Positions 26,801-35,095 of a stretch of 52,826 bases of DNA are shown here, piece by piece. The stretch lies in the NCBI GenBank assembly GCA_016208495.1, contig JACQXX010000093.1, forward strand, positions 1-52,826, read 5' to 3'. This stretch comes from Acidobacteriota bacterium. GTDB taxonomy: Bacteria; Acidobacteriota; Blastocatellia; Chloracidobacteriales; Chloracidobacteriaceae. The translations under genes and the position numbers were made by a program. Position 1 is the first letter of the stretch. Each line of letters begins with the position of its first letter. Under the pieces are notes generated by a model. It did not search any database. It was given only the letters and a program-made list of their open reading frames with translations, and had not been told where the DNA came from.

Positions 26801-27772
26801 TTGAAGAAAGCCTTACTGGAGGCCGCGAAAGCCGGCAACGCTCCGAAAATTAAAGAATTACTTGATCAGGGCGCCTTTATGGCTGCACGGGATGAACAAA
26901 CCGGGAAAACCGCATTACATCTCGCCGTCGCCAGCGGAAATGTGGATTCGATTAACCATATGCTCTATGCCTATCGGTCATTCACGGTTGACAAAGCTTC
27001 CTTTCAGCAAATGAAACCCGAAGACCGACAAGGCTGGATAAACGGTTTGAAGGATTTTGTATTGGATCGTGACGGAAATACCCCCCTGGCGGATGCCATG
27101 AAAAGTGGTAAATCCGAAGTGCTGCAACTGGTTCTTTCCGCAGGGTTTATGACGCCAGACCTCGTCAATCTTCCGAATAACGGTACCAATCCGGTGTTAT
27201 TGGAAACGGTCAAGCAGGGGGATTTGAATATGGTGCGCCTGTTGATCGAGAACGGCGCGAATGTCAATGCGACTGACTCCCTGGGCGTGACGGCTTTAAT
27301 GCATGCGGCGCAAATGGACCGGGTTGATCTGGCCAGTTTGCTGATTGAGAAAGGCGCAAACGTCAATGCGAAGAGCAAAAGCGGATGGCCGATTCTGGCC
27401 GGTATTGCCGAAAAAGGGCCGTCAACGGAAATGGTGCGGTTGCTGCTTGAGAAAGGAGCCAACGTCAACGAGGTCGCACCCCAGGGGGCAACGGCACTGC
27501 TTCAGAGTTTGCGGAGCAACCGACAAACGATGGCTGTCCTTCAACTTATGCTTGATAAAGGTGCCAATGTGAATGCAGCGGATATTGGCGGCACGACGCC
27601 TTTGCACCGGGCTGCTTTCCACGCCAATGGAGAAGAATTCGTTAAATTACTTCTGGACCGAAACGCCGATCCGAATCTGAAAAACAATGCTGGCCAAACG
27701 CCGCTGACGATTGCGATCAAATCTGGCAATACAAAATCGGCGGAATTGCTCAAAGCGCGGGGCGGGCAGTAA
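26801..27772 (+). CDS. Ankyrin-repeat protein with damaged or unusual 5' end
   Basis: Up to 323 residues if started at TTG 26801. About eight ankyrin repeats are visible (TALHLAVASGNVDS, NGANVNATDSLGVTALMHAA, KGANVNAADIGGTTPLHRAA, NAGQTPLTIAIKSGN), suited to protein binding. The frame is open upstream only to a TGA at 26759-26761 in the CCCTGAA array. The codons between read NPASFAQDDEQ, which looks like the cleavage end of a signal peptide (ASFA, then Q). So the original start and signal peptide seem to have been replaced by the array. No ribosome site precedes TTG 26801. It is either a 5'-truncated pseudogene or uses a weak or non-standard start. It lies between two exported-protein genes on the same strand. 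Confidence 0.75.
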   Translation: MKKALLEAAKAGNAPKIKELLDQGAFMAARDEQTGKTALHLAVASGNVDSINHMLYAYRSFTVDKASFQQMKPEDRQGWINGLKDFVLDRDGNTPLADAMKSGKSEVLQLVLSAGFMTPDLVNLPNNGTNPVLLETVKQGDLNMVRLLIENGANVNATDSLGVTALMHAAQMDRVDLASLLIEKGANVNAKSKSGWPILAGIAEKGPSTEMVRLLLEKGANVNEVAPQGATALLQSLRSNRQTMAVLQLMLDKGANVNAADIGGTTPLHRAAFHANGEEFVKLLLDRNADPNLKNNAGQTPLTIAIKSGNTKSAELLKARGGQ

Positions 27773-27807
27773 GCCGCCCGCAAAGAGGGGCTTCAAGGAG
27801 AGAATGT

Positions 27808-28779
27808 ATGCACAAATTGAAAATCATGGTACTGCTGGGTGTGCTGCTGTTGATGGCGGCGTTGGCCGAACGTGTTTCAGCTCAGTCATTGGAAGGTGTG
27901 TGGGAAGGCCACGTCCTCAGTGTGAATCGGACTGGGAAAATCCCGGCCAATGCGGCCTTCGACTGGGGAAAAAACCGGTGGGGACTCACGTTACCGGCCA
28001 ATTCCTGGGCGAGTTACGATGCCAAACTGGACATCTCGGGCACCTATCGCAACCTGACAGGGAATTATTCGGCGGATGATAAGAACAACCCCAAAAATTC
28101 CGGTCACTATGCCTTTACTGGTAACTTCAACTTCGACCAGAAGTTAATGGTCTGGCAACCCCAGCAAAAGATTGGTGGCCAGACTGATTATGCCAAAACA
28201 ATTATTCGTTCGTTGACCTACAGCCACGAAGATGGTGACGAGTTCGAATATCTAAAAGGGCGGTGGGCGGCTCCGGACGGAGGCACCGGCATTATGGAGT
28301 TCCGTCGCAAATACAGCGGGACGCCTCTGAAAGATGACAACGTTGAATCGGACTTCGTTCTGGTTGAAACGGGCGACCATGTCTACACGATCAAAAAAGA
28401 CGACTTCTACCTGGCGCTCAACGACGACAAATCGGGGATTCTTTCAAAGAAGGATGTCGGAGAAGAGGCTCGAAAATGGAAGTTTGAAGCCGCTCCGTCT
28501 CAATTCACCAAAGCCTTTCGCATCGTTCCCGTCGGGAAAGACGACCATTGCCTCAAGGCAGACGACAGTGATGATGGTTCAGTCAGTCTGGTTGAAAAGA
28601 CCGACAATCCTGAAGGCGAACAGTACTGGAGGTTTGAACGAAGCGGCGGCGGAGTCATTCTGGTCAATGTCAAACTCGGTGGGCGAGGGATATATATTAA
28701 TGATGAGGATTCCGGACAAACCATTCTGCGTTCACGCAACGAAGCGCAACACGCTGAATGGAAACTGGAAAAGGAGTAA
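27808..28779 (+). CDS. Exported protein of unknown function
   Basis: 323 residues. AAGGAG sits at good spacing before the ATG at 27808. Signal peptide 1-26 (MHKLKIMVLLGVLLLMAALA...VSA, then Q). The mature protein begins SLEGVWEGHV. A beta-rich N-terminal half (about 27-170, IMEFRRKYSGTP at its end) resembles small ligand-binding barrels. The C-terminal half (about 180-323) has repeated short motifs (YLALNDDKSG, HCLKADDSDDG, RGIYINDEDSG) about 50 residues apart that hint at a beta-trefoil. I do not recognise a family. Only 35 bp separates it from the ankyrin gene, so they are probably co-transcribed. Confidence 0.75.
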   Translation: MHKLKIMVLLGVLLLMAALAERVSAQSLEGVWEGHVLSVNRTGKIPANAAFDWGKNRWGLTLPANSWASYDAKLDISGTYRNLTGNYSADDKNNPKNSGHYAFTGNFNFDQKLMVWQPQQKIGGQTDYAKTIIRSLTYSHEDGDEFEYLKGRWAAPDGGTGIMEFRRKYSGTPLKDDNVESDFVLVETGDHVYTIKKDDFYLALNDDKSGILSKKDVGEEARKWKFEAAPSQFTKAFRIVPVGKDDHCLKADDSDDGSVSLVEKTDNPEGEQYWRFERSGGGVILVNVKLGGRGIYINDEDSGQTILRSRNEAQHAEWKLEKE

Positions 28780-28783
28780 CACC

Positions 28784-28862
28784 AGGGTTCAGGGTTCAGG
28801 GTTCGGGGTTCAGGGTTCAGGAGTAACACCAGGGTTCAGGGTTCGGGGTTCAGGGTTCAGGG
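28784..28862 (+). repeat. GGGTTCAG heptamer array with internal duplication
   Basis: Units of GGTTCAG and GGTTCGG start right after the stop codon of the 27808 gene. The sequence GGAGTAACACC, which includes that stop codon (28773-28783), is copied 47 bp downstream at 28820-28830, so part of the gene end was duplicated along with array units. Confidence 0.8.
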
Positions 28863-28922
28863 AAATACAATTGTTTCAATAGTTTGACCTTTTGCCCAAC
28901 CGAGGTAATGATTTCAAGATGG

Positions 28923-29039
28923 TATAATCTGGAGTTCGAAAAACAAGGGCTGAAAGATTTCGGGCTGAAGAAAGCGGGCTTGGGGCTGAGGGTGAAAATC
29001 CCCGGCTTCTTGAACCCGAGATCTTCAGCCCGTTTTTTT
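28923..29039 (+). ncRNA. Candidate small RNA with promoter box and terminator-like end
   Basis: A perfect TATAAT (28923-28928) is followed by about 105 bp ending in a hairpin and T-tract. CGGGCTGAAGA (28961-28971) pairs with TCTTCAGCCCG (29022-29032), and seven T follow (29033-29039). Inner sequences (AAGAAAGCGGG with CCCGGCTTCTT) can extend the stem. No good -35 box is seen at the right distance. Similar words at 7483, 7570 and 31937 suggest part of it is a dispersed repeat. It may simply be a stray terminator. Confidence 0.3.
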
Positions 29040-29059
29040 AGCTCCGGGATACGGGTTTT

Positions 29060-29106
29060 AGACCCGCAGGGTCGTTGTGTAATAGCCGTGGTGTGCCAGC
29101 CCACGG
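29060..29106. repeat. Core fragment of the TIR element family
   Basis: Matches the internal hairpin part of the 156-159 bp element (GACCCGCAGGGTCGT, TAATAGCCGTGG, CCCACGG) without either inverted terminus, like the pair at 3461-3558. Confidence 0.7.
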
Positions 29107-29402
29107 TCTGATGCGAATTGAGAGTTGAAAAAATAAGCGGTTTTGAGCCCAGGAATTGGGCGGAAGAGTTAAAGCCTCGGGTGGAGCGCAGCGGAATCCG
29201 TGGAAAACAGAATCAGGCGCAACGGAAAACAGAATCCGTGGGGATGAAATCCTCCTCGCCCTGGTGTGCGTTGCCCGGTGATGGACGCCACGGATTCCAT
29301 TCGCTGACGCTCATTCCACCCGAGGCTTTAAAAATGTCACCCGCTTCGCGGGTTCAAATCCGGACGGGAAGTGGTTGGCGAGCGGCGGGGACGACCAGAG
29401 GG

Positions 29403-29558
29403 CATAAGCGCCCGGATAAGGAAACAGAGCCCTTTCCGTTGGTATTGAATGACGTTCTTGTTGGGTTTGGGTCTCGTCCTGGCCGTGACCGTGGGCTTCG
29501 CACCACGGCTATTACACGACGACCCTGCGGGCCTGAAATCCTTATCCTGGCGCTTATG
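29403..29558. repeat. TIR element, full copy A (156 bp)
   Basis: The termini 29403-29422 (CATAAGCGCCCGGATAAGGA) and 29539-29558 (its reverse complement with one mismatch) enclose a non-coding interior. That interior has a strong hairpin (CCGTGGGCTTCGCACCACGG) and the motif CGACCCTGCGGG. Related full copies are at 19669-19827 and 49610-49767. There is no transposase, so if mobile it is moved in trans. GGG borders each end here. Confidence 0.85.
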
Positions 29559-29609
29559 GGGTTGGATCTGGCAGCTATTCGAGTGAAAACTGACTTTTCC
29601 GCAACGGAG

Positions 29610-31634
29610 CTATTTAAGAGTTGACTGCAACCTGATAAGTGCTTTGTCTGGTATAGCTGATTCAGGATCGGCCTGTTTCTTTTGCTGGTAATAACGGATC
29701 AGGTGTTTCCGCATACCCAGTGCAACCAGTTTGGGCAGCTCTGTGAGACTGCGTGGGTCAAACTCTTCTTTTCGGGCCCACAACCGCAATGCTTCATCAA
29801 ATGCCTTATGCTGGGCAGCCATCACAACCAGTTCAACGCAATCTTCAGAAAAATAAGGGTTTCTATCGCTCCGTGAACGGCCATAGATAAGGAATTCGGC
29901 TGATTTCCAATCGGCGATTTTGAGGTATGAATCCCACAGGAGTTTGGATACTTCCCAGGGATTTTCTGGTTTGCACGTGTGAACCACGGGTTTCAGCAAT
30001 GAAATCGCTTGCTGGTACAGCTTGTTCTGAAAATAGGCTTGACCCAACAAATACTGTTTTTTTGGATCATTTTTGGCCAATCGCTCCAGCCGCGAGCAGA
30101 TTTTCTTTCGCTGGTCTGGCTGTGCTTTTCGGATCTGGTTCCACATTTCATCTTGCTTCCCATACCAGGATGAGCCTGTGGCTAACGTTTTCCACATGCG
30201 TCCGTTGGGAAACACCCAATACTGATCTGGGTTCTTCAAGTACGGTTTTACCTGTTGATAGAGGAAAAAGGCATAGTCCGTATGATCAATCGGCGCCGTT
30301 TCAAATTCCTGAACCCAGCGGCTTATTCTTGGGTTGATATCAATATTCCATTTGGATTGAGCCGTTTTCAACCACTGGAAATAAAATTCGAGGATTTGGA
30401 TTCGCTTTTGAGTTTCATAGAAATCTGGACGAAAAGGAAACCGGGCAATAGCCTGATCAATTGTTTCTTCAAAAAGTTTGAGTTCCTGACGTCCCAGATA
30501 ATAGCTGGCACGGGAAATCCAGTATTCAGGTTTTTGTTGATGGGCTTCTTCATTTTCAAGGATTGATTGTTCAATGACCCGTGCTCCAGATATCCTCTGA
30601 ACTGTGCCGGCAGAAAAAGCAAAATCACCCAGTGGAATTCCTTGCGGCTTGAGCCGGGCAACTTTCTCCATCAATGGTTGTGCTTTTTCGGGCTGACCTT
30701 CCTTGAGGTAGATTTCTGCCAGCCCATGGTTCACCTTTGCCCAAAATAAATGTTCCCAGTTGATGTCAGGCAGTTGGGCAGAGAACCATTTTTGTATCCA
30801 CACTTCGTCGGCGGGGGTGAACGGACGGGTCAAGGCCAGTTCCAAAAAGTATTTCTGGATGATTGGGAAGGAGAGTCTGCCTTCCATCTGAGCCGCAAGC
30901 TCATAACAATCGGAGGCCAGTGCCGGGCGGCAAACACTGGTCATCCAGTCCAGAGATTCCTCACTGTGTGCAATATTCCAGTACTCAACATAACGACAGG
31001 CACGCTGTCCATCTTCGGGATGTTGTTCAACTTCAGCGCGGAGCTGAGCCAGGAACGGCCTGACGTCGCCATGGTGTCTCAGAAATATCAGGCGATAGAT
31101 CAGCCAGCCTGGGTTCAGTTTGACCATCCTGGCCAACCAGGCGTCGGTTTCCTGAACAGAACTGGCTGTCCTGAGTAAATCTAAAAATTCAGTTGCCGGG
31201 ATGCGACTGACAGGCACAGACCCTGGGTCGGATTCAATCAATTTTTTGACCAGTTGGAACTCGCCGAAATACATCAAATCATCAAAAAGGCCGCAAGTCA
31301 GCGATTCATCGCTGAGTTTGATGGACGGAGCTGCCTGGATGGCCTTTTCGATCCGGAAAAAGTGACCAGCCTGGGCATACACCCGTAATCGAAAAAGGAA
31401 TTGGGCCGGAGTGTCTGAGGTGGGTGGTTCCGCTGCAATGTGATTTGCCAGCGTTGTCAAATCATACTTGAGAAGCCAGTGTCCAAGGTTGAGATCCTGT
31501 TTCCAGTTTATTTTTTGGTTGGTCGGTTGCGTCGTTGCGGATTGAGCTGTGAAAATTGGTTGGGCATGCGCCATAGTTCTGAGCATTAAAACAACGCTCA
31601 AGGCTGCAAACCATACCATCCAAAAGAATTTCAT
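29610..31634 (-). CDS. Exported helical-repeat (TPR-like) protein of unknown function
   Basis: 674 residues. The ATG at 31634 follows GAGGT with 7-bp spacing. Signal peptide 1-24 (FFWMVWFAALSVVLMLRTMAHA, then Q). The rest is almost entirely helical, with TPR-like helix pairs, for example LAEIYLKEGQPEKAQPLMEK, LLGQAYFQNKLYQQAISLL and LWDSYLKIADWKSAEFLI, plus further degenerate repeats in the N-terminal half. No catalytic domain is visible. Such proteins usually act as periplasmic scaffolds. It is followed on the same strand, after repeat DNA, by no close partner; the upstream neighbour at 32008 is 373 bp away. Confidence 0.82.
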   Translation of the reverse strand: MKFFWMVWFAALSVVLMLRTMAHAQPIFTAQSATTQPTNQKINWKQDLNLGHWLLKYDLTTLANHIAAEPPTSDTPAQFLFRLRVYAQAGHFFRIEKAIQAAPSIKLSDESLTCGLFDDLMYFGEFQLVKKLIESDPGSVPVSRIPATEFLDLLRTASSVQETDAWLARMVKLNPGWLIYRLIFLRHHGDVRPFLAQLRAEVEQHPEDGQRACRYVEYWNIAHSEESLDWMTSVCRPALASDCYELAAQMEGRLSFPIIQKYFLELALTRPFTPADEVWIQKWFSAQLPDINWEHLFWAKVNHGLAEIYLKEGQPEKAQPLMEKVARLKPQGIPLGDFAFSAGTVQRISGARVIEQSILENEEAHQQKPEYWISRASYYLGRQELKLFEETIDQAIARFPFRPDFYETQKRIQILEFYFQWLKTAQSKWNIDINPRISRWVQEFETAPIDHTDYAFFLYQQVKPYLKNPDQYWVFPNGRMWKTLATGSSWYGKQDEMWNQIRKAQPDQRKKICSRLERLAKNDPKKQYLLGQAYFQNKLYQQAISLLKPVVHTCKPENPWEVSKLLWDSYLKIADWKSAEFLIYGRSRSDRNPYFSEDCVELVVMAAQHKAFDEALRLWARKEEFDPRSLTELPKLVALGMRKHLIRYYQQKKQADPESAIPDKALIRLQSTLK

Positions 31635-31709
31635 AACTTGACCTCATCAATGATGAACTAAAACCGGCTTCTGTGGTGTGCGGGAATGTGTCACCGCTTT
31701 TCTATTAAG

Positions 31710-31793
31710 AGCGACTTGTCGCTAGCTGACTTTTGTCTTGCCGCATAGTACAGCGATAAGTCGCTATCTGACAAAGCTGCAACAAGTTGCAGC
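31710..31793. repeat. Cluster of three short palindromes
   Basis: AGCGACTTGTCGCTAGCTGAC (31710-31730) and AGCGATAAGTCGCTATCTGAC (31752-31772) are near-identical direct copies, each containing a palindrome. A third perfect hairpin follows at 31776-31793. They lie upstream of the minus-strand gene starting at 31634 and resemble REP-type sequences. Confidence 0.65.
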
Positions 31794-31811
31794 ACGCCAA
31801 AAGAAATATTT

Positions 31812-31924
31812 AAGTACCTTACCGAAAATTTCCAGGCATTTTAACCACGGAAACCACGGAAACCACCAAAAAAATCAAATACTTACCAAATCCAATGTCT
31901 CAGAAAACTTATGACAAGGTACTT
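31812..31924. repeat. 113-bp element with inverted ends, copy 2
   Basis: Starts AAGTACCTT and ends AAGGTACTT, as at 7600-7713, in the same orientation. The most variable part is the AACCACGGAAACCACGG region in the middle. Confidence 0.75.
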
Positions 31925-32007
31925 ATCTGAATGTTATAGGGACTGGGGGTGAAAATCCCTGGTTTCTTTTTCTGACGTGGGTACAAACAACCTTGTGTTT
32001 GTATCGG

Positions 32008-34680
32008 TCAGGACAACAGACGTACCGTTCCCATCGTCCCGTTGACTTCCACCATCTCGCCGTCGCGCAGTTTTGCCATTACCTGGTCAATCCCCACGAC
32101 ACATGGCTTTCCATACTCTCGCGCCACCACAGCTCCATGCTGGAGCGCTCCTCCAACCTCAAGCACAATCGCAGCCGCATTCACAAACAACGGTGTCCAG
32201 CCTGGGTCGGTGGTATAGGCAACCAGGATGTCACCTTTCTCCACGTGTTTCTCGTGAGGATTGTGGAGAACCTTGACCGGCCCGGTTACTACGCCAGTTG
32301 ATACGGGCATCCCGGTCAGAAGGCCAGGTACGGGTTTGATGGGACGGGGGCGCAAAATCCGACCGCGCGAGTCAATTACTGGCGGGAATGACCGCACGTG
32401 GGTATCCAGTTTCCTTCGGAAGTTCATCCGCTGTTCGCGGAGTTTCCGCAGGTCGAGCGTGGCATCCCTGGCCGCTGCCCGCAGGTCGTCAAACGTCAAG
32501 TCAAAAATGTGCTCGGCGGCATCGAGCCGGTCTTCCTGCCTCAAGCGTCGGCCTTCGTTCAGCGCACGTTTGCGGATGGCGTAATTCAATAAAATGATCA
32601 GGTGCTTTGGCGTATCACGAGTTCCGGCAAACAGGGTATTGAGGCGAAAGATCCGACGCAGAAACGCCCGCCGCAGGGGCCCCGACCTGTGCAGCAACGC
32701 TTCGGTGGCGTGCTCTCGCTCTTTGATCTGATGGTTGTGGGTGGCTTCTGGATCAAACCCATCCGTGACAGCCATGAAGGACATTTGCCTGAGCGCAAGG
32801 TGTGGGTCATCGGCGTAGCGCGGGCTGGCCAGGTCCATTTCAAGCGGACCTCGCCAGCCGAATCGAGCCAGAAAGTCGTCCCAGGCATTCAGGAACTCCG
32901 GTGACAGGGCGCGGTGCTCAATCCGCTTGCTCAACCGGGTTAAATCTTCAAACTCAGATCGGTCCAGGAGGTGAGCCAGCCGATGTAGTGTCATCCCCAT
33001 CTCGACGACTACGTTGCCTGTGACGCCGCGCCTGGTTTTTTCCATAAGTAGCTGGACTTCATCACTTTTTCCCCAGACGAACGGATCCGGTGAGATGAGT
33101 CCGACGATGAGTGCTGACATGAGCACATCAAACTTTTGTGCAATGCGAACCTCATATGTCCGACGGAAATCTTCGAGGGGAAGGTTGGTGTCGAGATTCG
33201 CACGCAATTCCGCTTCAAAGGCGCTGGTTGTTTCCTGGTACCGCTGGTAGGCACGCTCCGGAAAGAGAAGGGTGCTGAGTGTATGCCAAAAGAAGCCGCG
33301 CATATTCCAGAAGACACGGGGAATAACCCAGAGGTATCGGAACTTCAGCCAGGGGGGGCGGGTGAGGGCGCGGTACCGGGTGGCATCAACATTGGCCAGA
33401 ATGTCCGCCATCAAGGTATCACTCGGAGCGCTGCTTTGCGCCAGCATTTTCGGGCTTGCAAACCACATCACATTTGAGAGGTTCATATACATTCGATTGC
33501 CCGCGAAGAGGTGCAGTGCCTCCGCTGGTGGAAGGTCGCGTGTCACCGGGCCAACCCAGGATTCGATGATCGCCGAAAACAGGTGATTGACCTCATCCAG
33601 CCCCAGTGGCGAGATGGGTTTGTTCGTGGTGATACCCTTTGACAACGCCGCATCCATATAAAGCCGCCGGCGTTCGCCCGGTTGCGTCATCATCTCGGGT
33701 GGGAGGGGCACGTAGGTGGTAATTGGGCGAGCCTGCAGGAGGTGGAGTTTCTCACTAGCGTATGCCCACTCGATGTCAACTGGCGCGTCGTAAAGTGTTT
33801 CGACCCGGCTCAGCAGGTCGGTCAATTCGTGGAGCTGGGCGGTGCTCAAGGTTCGTTCCGCCGAGCGATACTTTTCTCGGGCGAGGGTGCCACCTGTGGC
33901 GTCAAGCCAGACCGAGACCTGTTTGGAACCGTGTGACTCCACCACCACCTGGCGGGTTACTTTGTTCACGACGAAGTGGTCTGGGGTGGCCTGCCCCTCG
34001 ACGACTGACGTTCCCAGTCCCCAGTTCGCGTCAATGACCGCTTCGTCATAGTCGTTGGTCAGTGGATTGAGTGAGAATCCGACACCAGCGATTTCACTGT
34101 CAATCTGCCGCTGCACAACGACCGCGATGGATGGTGACCACACATTGAAACCTTGCTGCTGTTTATAGATAAACACACGCGCATCCAGGCTTGATGTAAA
34201 GCAAGCACGGATGGCACGTTCCAGATCAGCCCGGCGCACTCCCAGTTGTGTTTCATACCCTCCAGCAAAGGAGGCTGAGGCCAGATCTTCCTCGGGTGAG
34301 GATGAACGCACCGCAAAGCGATCCTCGGGGTTGAGGTCCCCAAGGTCGCGGAGTAATGCGTCAAGTGCGGCGCGTTGTGTTTCCGTCAATGGAAGAATCA
34401 GGGCACGTTCCTTCAGTTCGTTACACAGCGAAGCCCACTCATCCGAAGGCGACTTACTCAGCTTGCCCCAGGTCGGGGACTTTTTGACTTCGTCAAACCA
34501 CGGCACGAAGAACAGGGTGGTGAGGATCACGCCGGGTGGAACCGGTAAGCCTGCCTCGCTCATCGAGATCAGGGAGGCGGCCTTTCCTCCTACGTTACTG
34601 CGGGTGGTCTGCCCAGTACCGGGAAACCAAACAAGCAAGGGGTCGCCCACAAGATCTTGAGACCGTTTCAAGTTTTTCAT
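32008..34680 (-). CDS. PEP-utilizing enzyme, rifampin phosphotransferase-like
   Basis: 890 residues. The ATG at 34680 follows AAGGAG. The N-terminal ATP-grasp (PPDK_N) domain, about 25-330, shows NVGGKAASLISMSEAG, GLPVPPGV, FAVRSSSPEED, GVGFSLNP and IEWAY...LLQARPIT. A long central helical domain (about 340-770) includes AAEHIFDLTFDDLRAA, a pattern also seen in the drug-binding domain of rifampin phosphotransferases. The C-terminal swivelling domain (about 790-890) carries the phospho-accepting His in GGALQHGAVVAREYGKP (H848). The PEP-binding TIM barrel of PEP synthase and PPDK is absent, which favours a small-molecule phosphotransferase. Rifamycin is only one possible substrate; most relatives are untested. 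It is followed on the same strand by the 29610 gene, but not tightly. Confidence 0.85.
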   Translation of the reverse strand: MKNLKRSQDLVGDPLLVWFPGTGQTTRSNVGGKAASLISMSEAGLPVPPGVILTTLFFVPWFDEVKKSPTWGKLSKSPSDEWASLCNELKERALILPLTETQRAALDALLRDLGDLNPEDRFAVRSSSPEEDLASASFAGGYETQLGVRRADLERAIRACFTSSLDARVFIYKQQQGFNVWSPSIAVVVQRQIDSEIAGVGFSLNPLTNDYDEAVIDANWGLGTSVVEGQATPDHFVVNKVTRQVVVESHGSKQVSVWLDATGGTLAREKYRSAERTLSTAQLHELTDLLSRVETLYDAPVDIEWAYASEKLHLLQARPITTYVPLPPEMMTQPGERRRLYMDAALSKGITTNKPISPLGLDEVNHLFSAIIESWVGPVTRDLPPAEALHLFAGNRMYMNLSNVMWFASPKMLAQSSAPSDTLMADILANVDATRYRALTRPPWLKFRYLWVIPRVFWNMRGFFWHTLSTLLFPERAYQRYQETTSAFEAELRANLDTNLPLEDFRRTYEVRIAQKFDVLMSALIVGLISPDPFVWGKSDEVQLLMEKTRRGVTGNVVVEMGMTLHRLAHLLDRSEFEDLTRLSKRIEHRALSPEFLNAWDDFLARFGWRGPLEMDLASPRYADDPHLALRQMSFMAVTDGFDPEATHNHQIKEREHATEALLHRSGPLRRAFLRRIFRLNTLFAGTRDTPKHLIILLNYAIRKRALNEGRRLRQEDRLDAAEHIFDLTFDDLRAAARDATLDLRKLREQRMNFRRKLDTHVRSFPPVIDSRGRILRPRPIKPVPGLLTGMPVSTGVVTGPVKVLHNPHEKHVEKGDILVAYTTDPGWTPLFVNAAAIVLEVGGALQHGAVVAREYGKPCVVGIDQVMAKLRDGEMVEVNGTMGTVRLLS

Positions 34681-35095
34681 TCTGGGAATCTCCTTTTCGG
34701 GGCGACTCTATCATCATTTGAACCAGCAGGTTCGTCTTTCGGCGCAGGTTAGAGCTTTTCAGAAAAAGATTCCTTCTGTAAATTTTTCCGTGATGAGTTC
34801 CTGCAAAACAGGTTGGAAATTCAGGGGGTTCGGTTTGAATTTCCAAACCGTCTCTACAGAATCCAGTACAAAAGAATTTATAGAAAGCATTTTTGCAGTG
34901 AATGCCTCGGATGAGAAGACTGTCAAATGATTCAATCAAATGAGCTTAGCGAACCATTGACCACTGACGACTGACGACTGACTACCTTTAACAATTGTTT
35001 GACAAATGGCTCATTCGAAAGGATTATTCCACATCGCACTGCCGTACACTGTTGCTGTGAATCACTCCCAACCTACTCCACAGAGGAAACAGTTT
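34681..35095. other. Divergent intergenic region before the WD40 protein
   Basis: The 415 bp separate two divergently transcribed genes. A good promoter for the WD40 gene lies at 34999-35027. Tandem ACGACTG heptamers are at about 34960-34984. The block near 34755-34790 shares words (TTTTCAGAAAAAGA) with 39914-39930. No gene seen. Confidence 0.55.
34999..35027 (+). promoter_or_regulatory. Promoter of the WD40-ROC-phosphoesterase gene
   Basis: A perfect TTGACA (34999-35004), a 17-bp spacer and GATTAT (35022-35027, 4 of 6). Transcription would start near 35034. That is downstream of the in-frame ATG at 35006 and so supports the start at 35096. Confidence 0.5.

Larger units (their letters stand above)
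28780..29609. other. Gene-free repeat interval (830 bp)
   Basis: Contents in order: heptamer array (28784-28862), a segment related to 7888-7950 (28859-28927), a possible small-RNA unit (28923-29039), a core fragment of the TIR element (29060-29106), and a complete TIR element (29403-29558). An open frame across 29118-29624 is made mainly of these repeats and is not called. Confidence 0.65.
31635..32007. other. Gene-free interval with hairpins and a mobile-type repeat
   Basis: The 373 bp contain two related palindromes (31710-31730 and 31752-31772), a perfect 8-bp hairpin GCTGCAACAAGTTGCAGC (31776-31793), the second 113-bp element (31812-31924), and a 7-bp hairpin TACAAAC/GTTTGTA (31982-32003) a few bases after the stop of the minus-strand gene at 32008. 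No gene seen. Confidence 0.6.

Noticed and set aside
29118-29624. Plus-strand open frame of 168 codons
   Set aside because: Made largely of the TIR element and other intergenic repeats, has no ribosome site, and runs into the end of a minus-strand gene.
31982-32003. Hairpin after the rifampin-phosphotransferase-like gene considered as an intrinsic terminator
   Set aside because: Only 7 bp of AT-rich stem and no T-tract on the minus strand.
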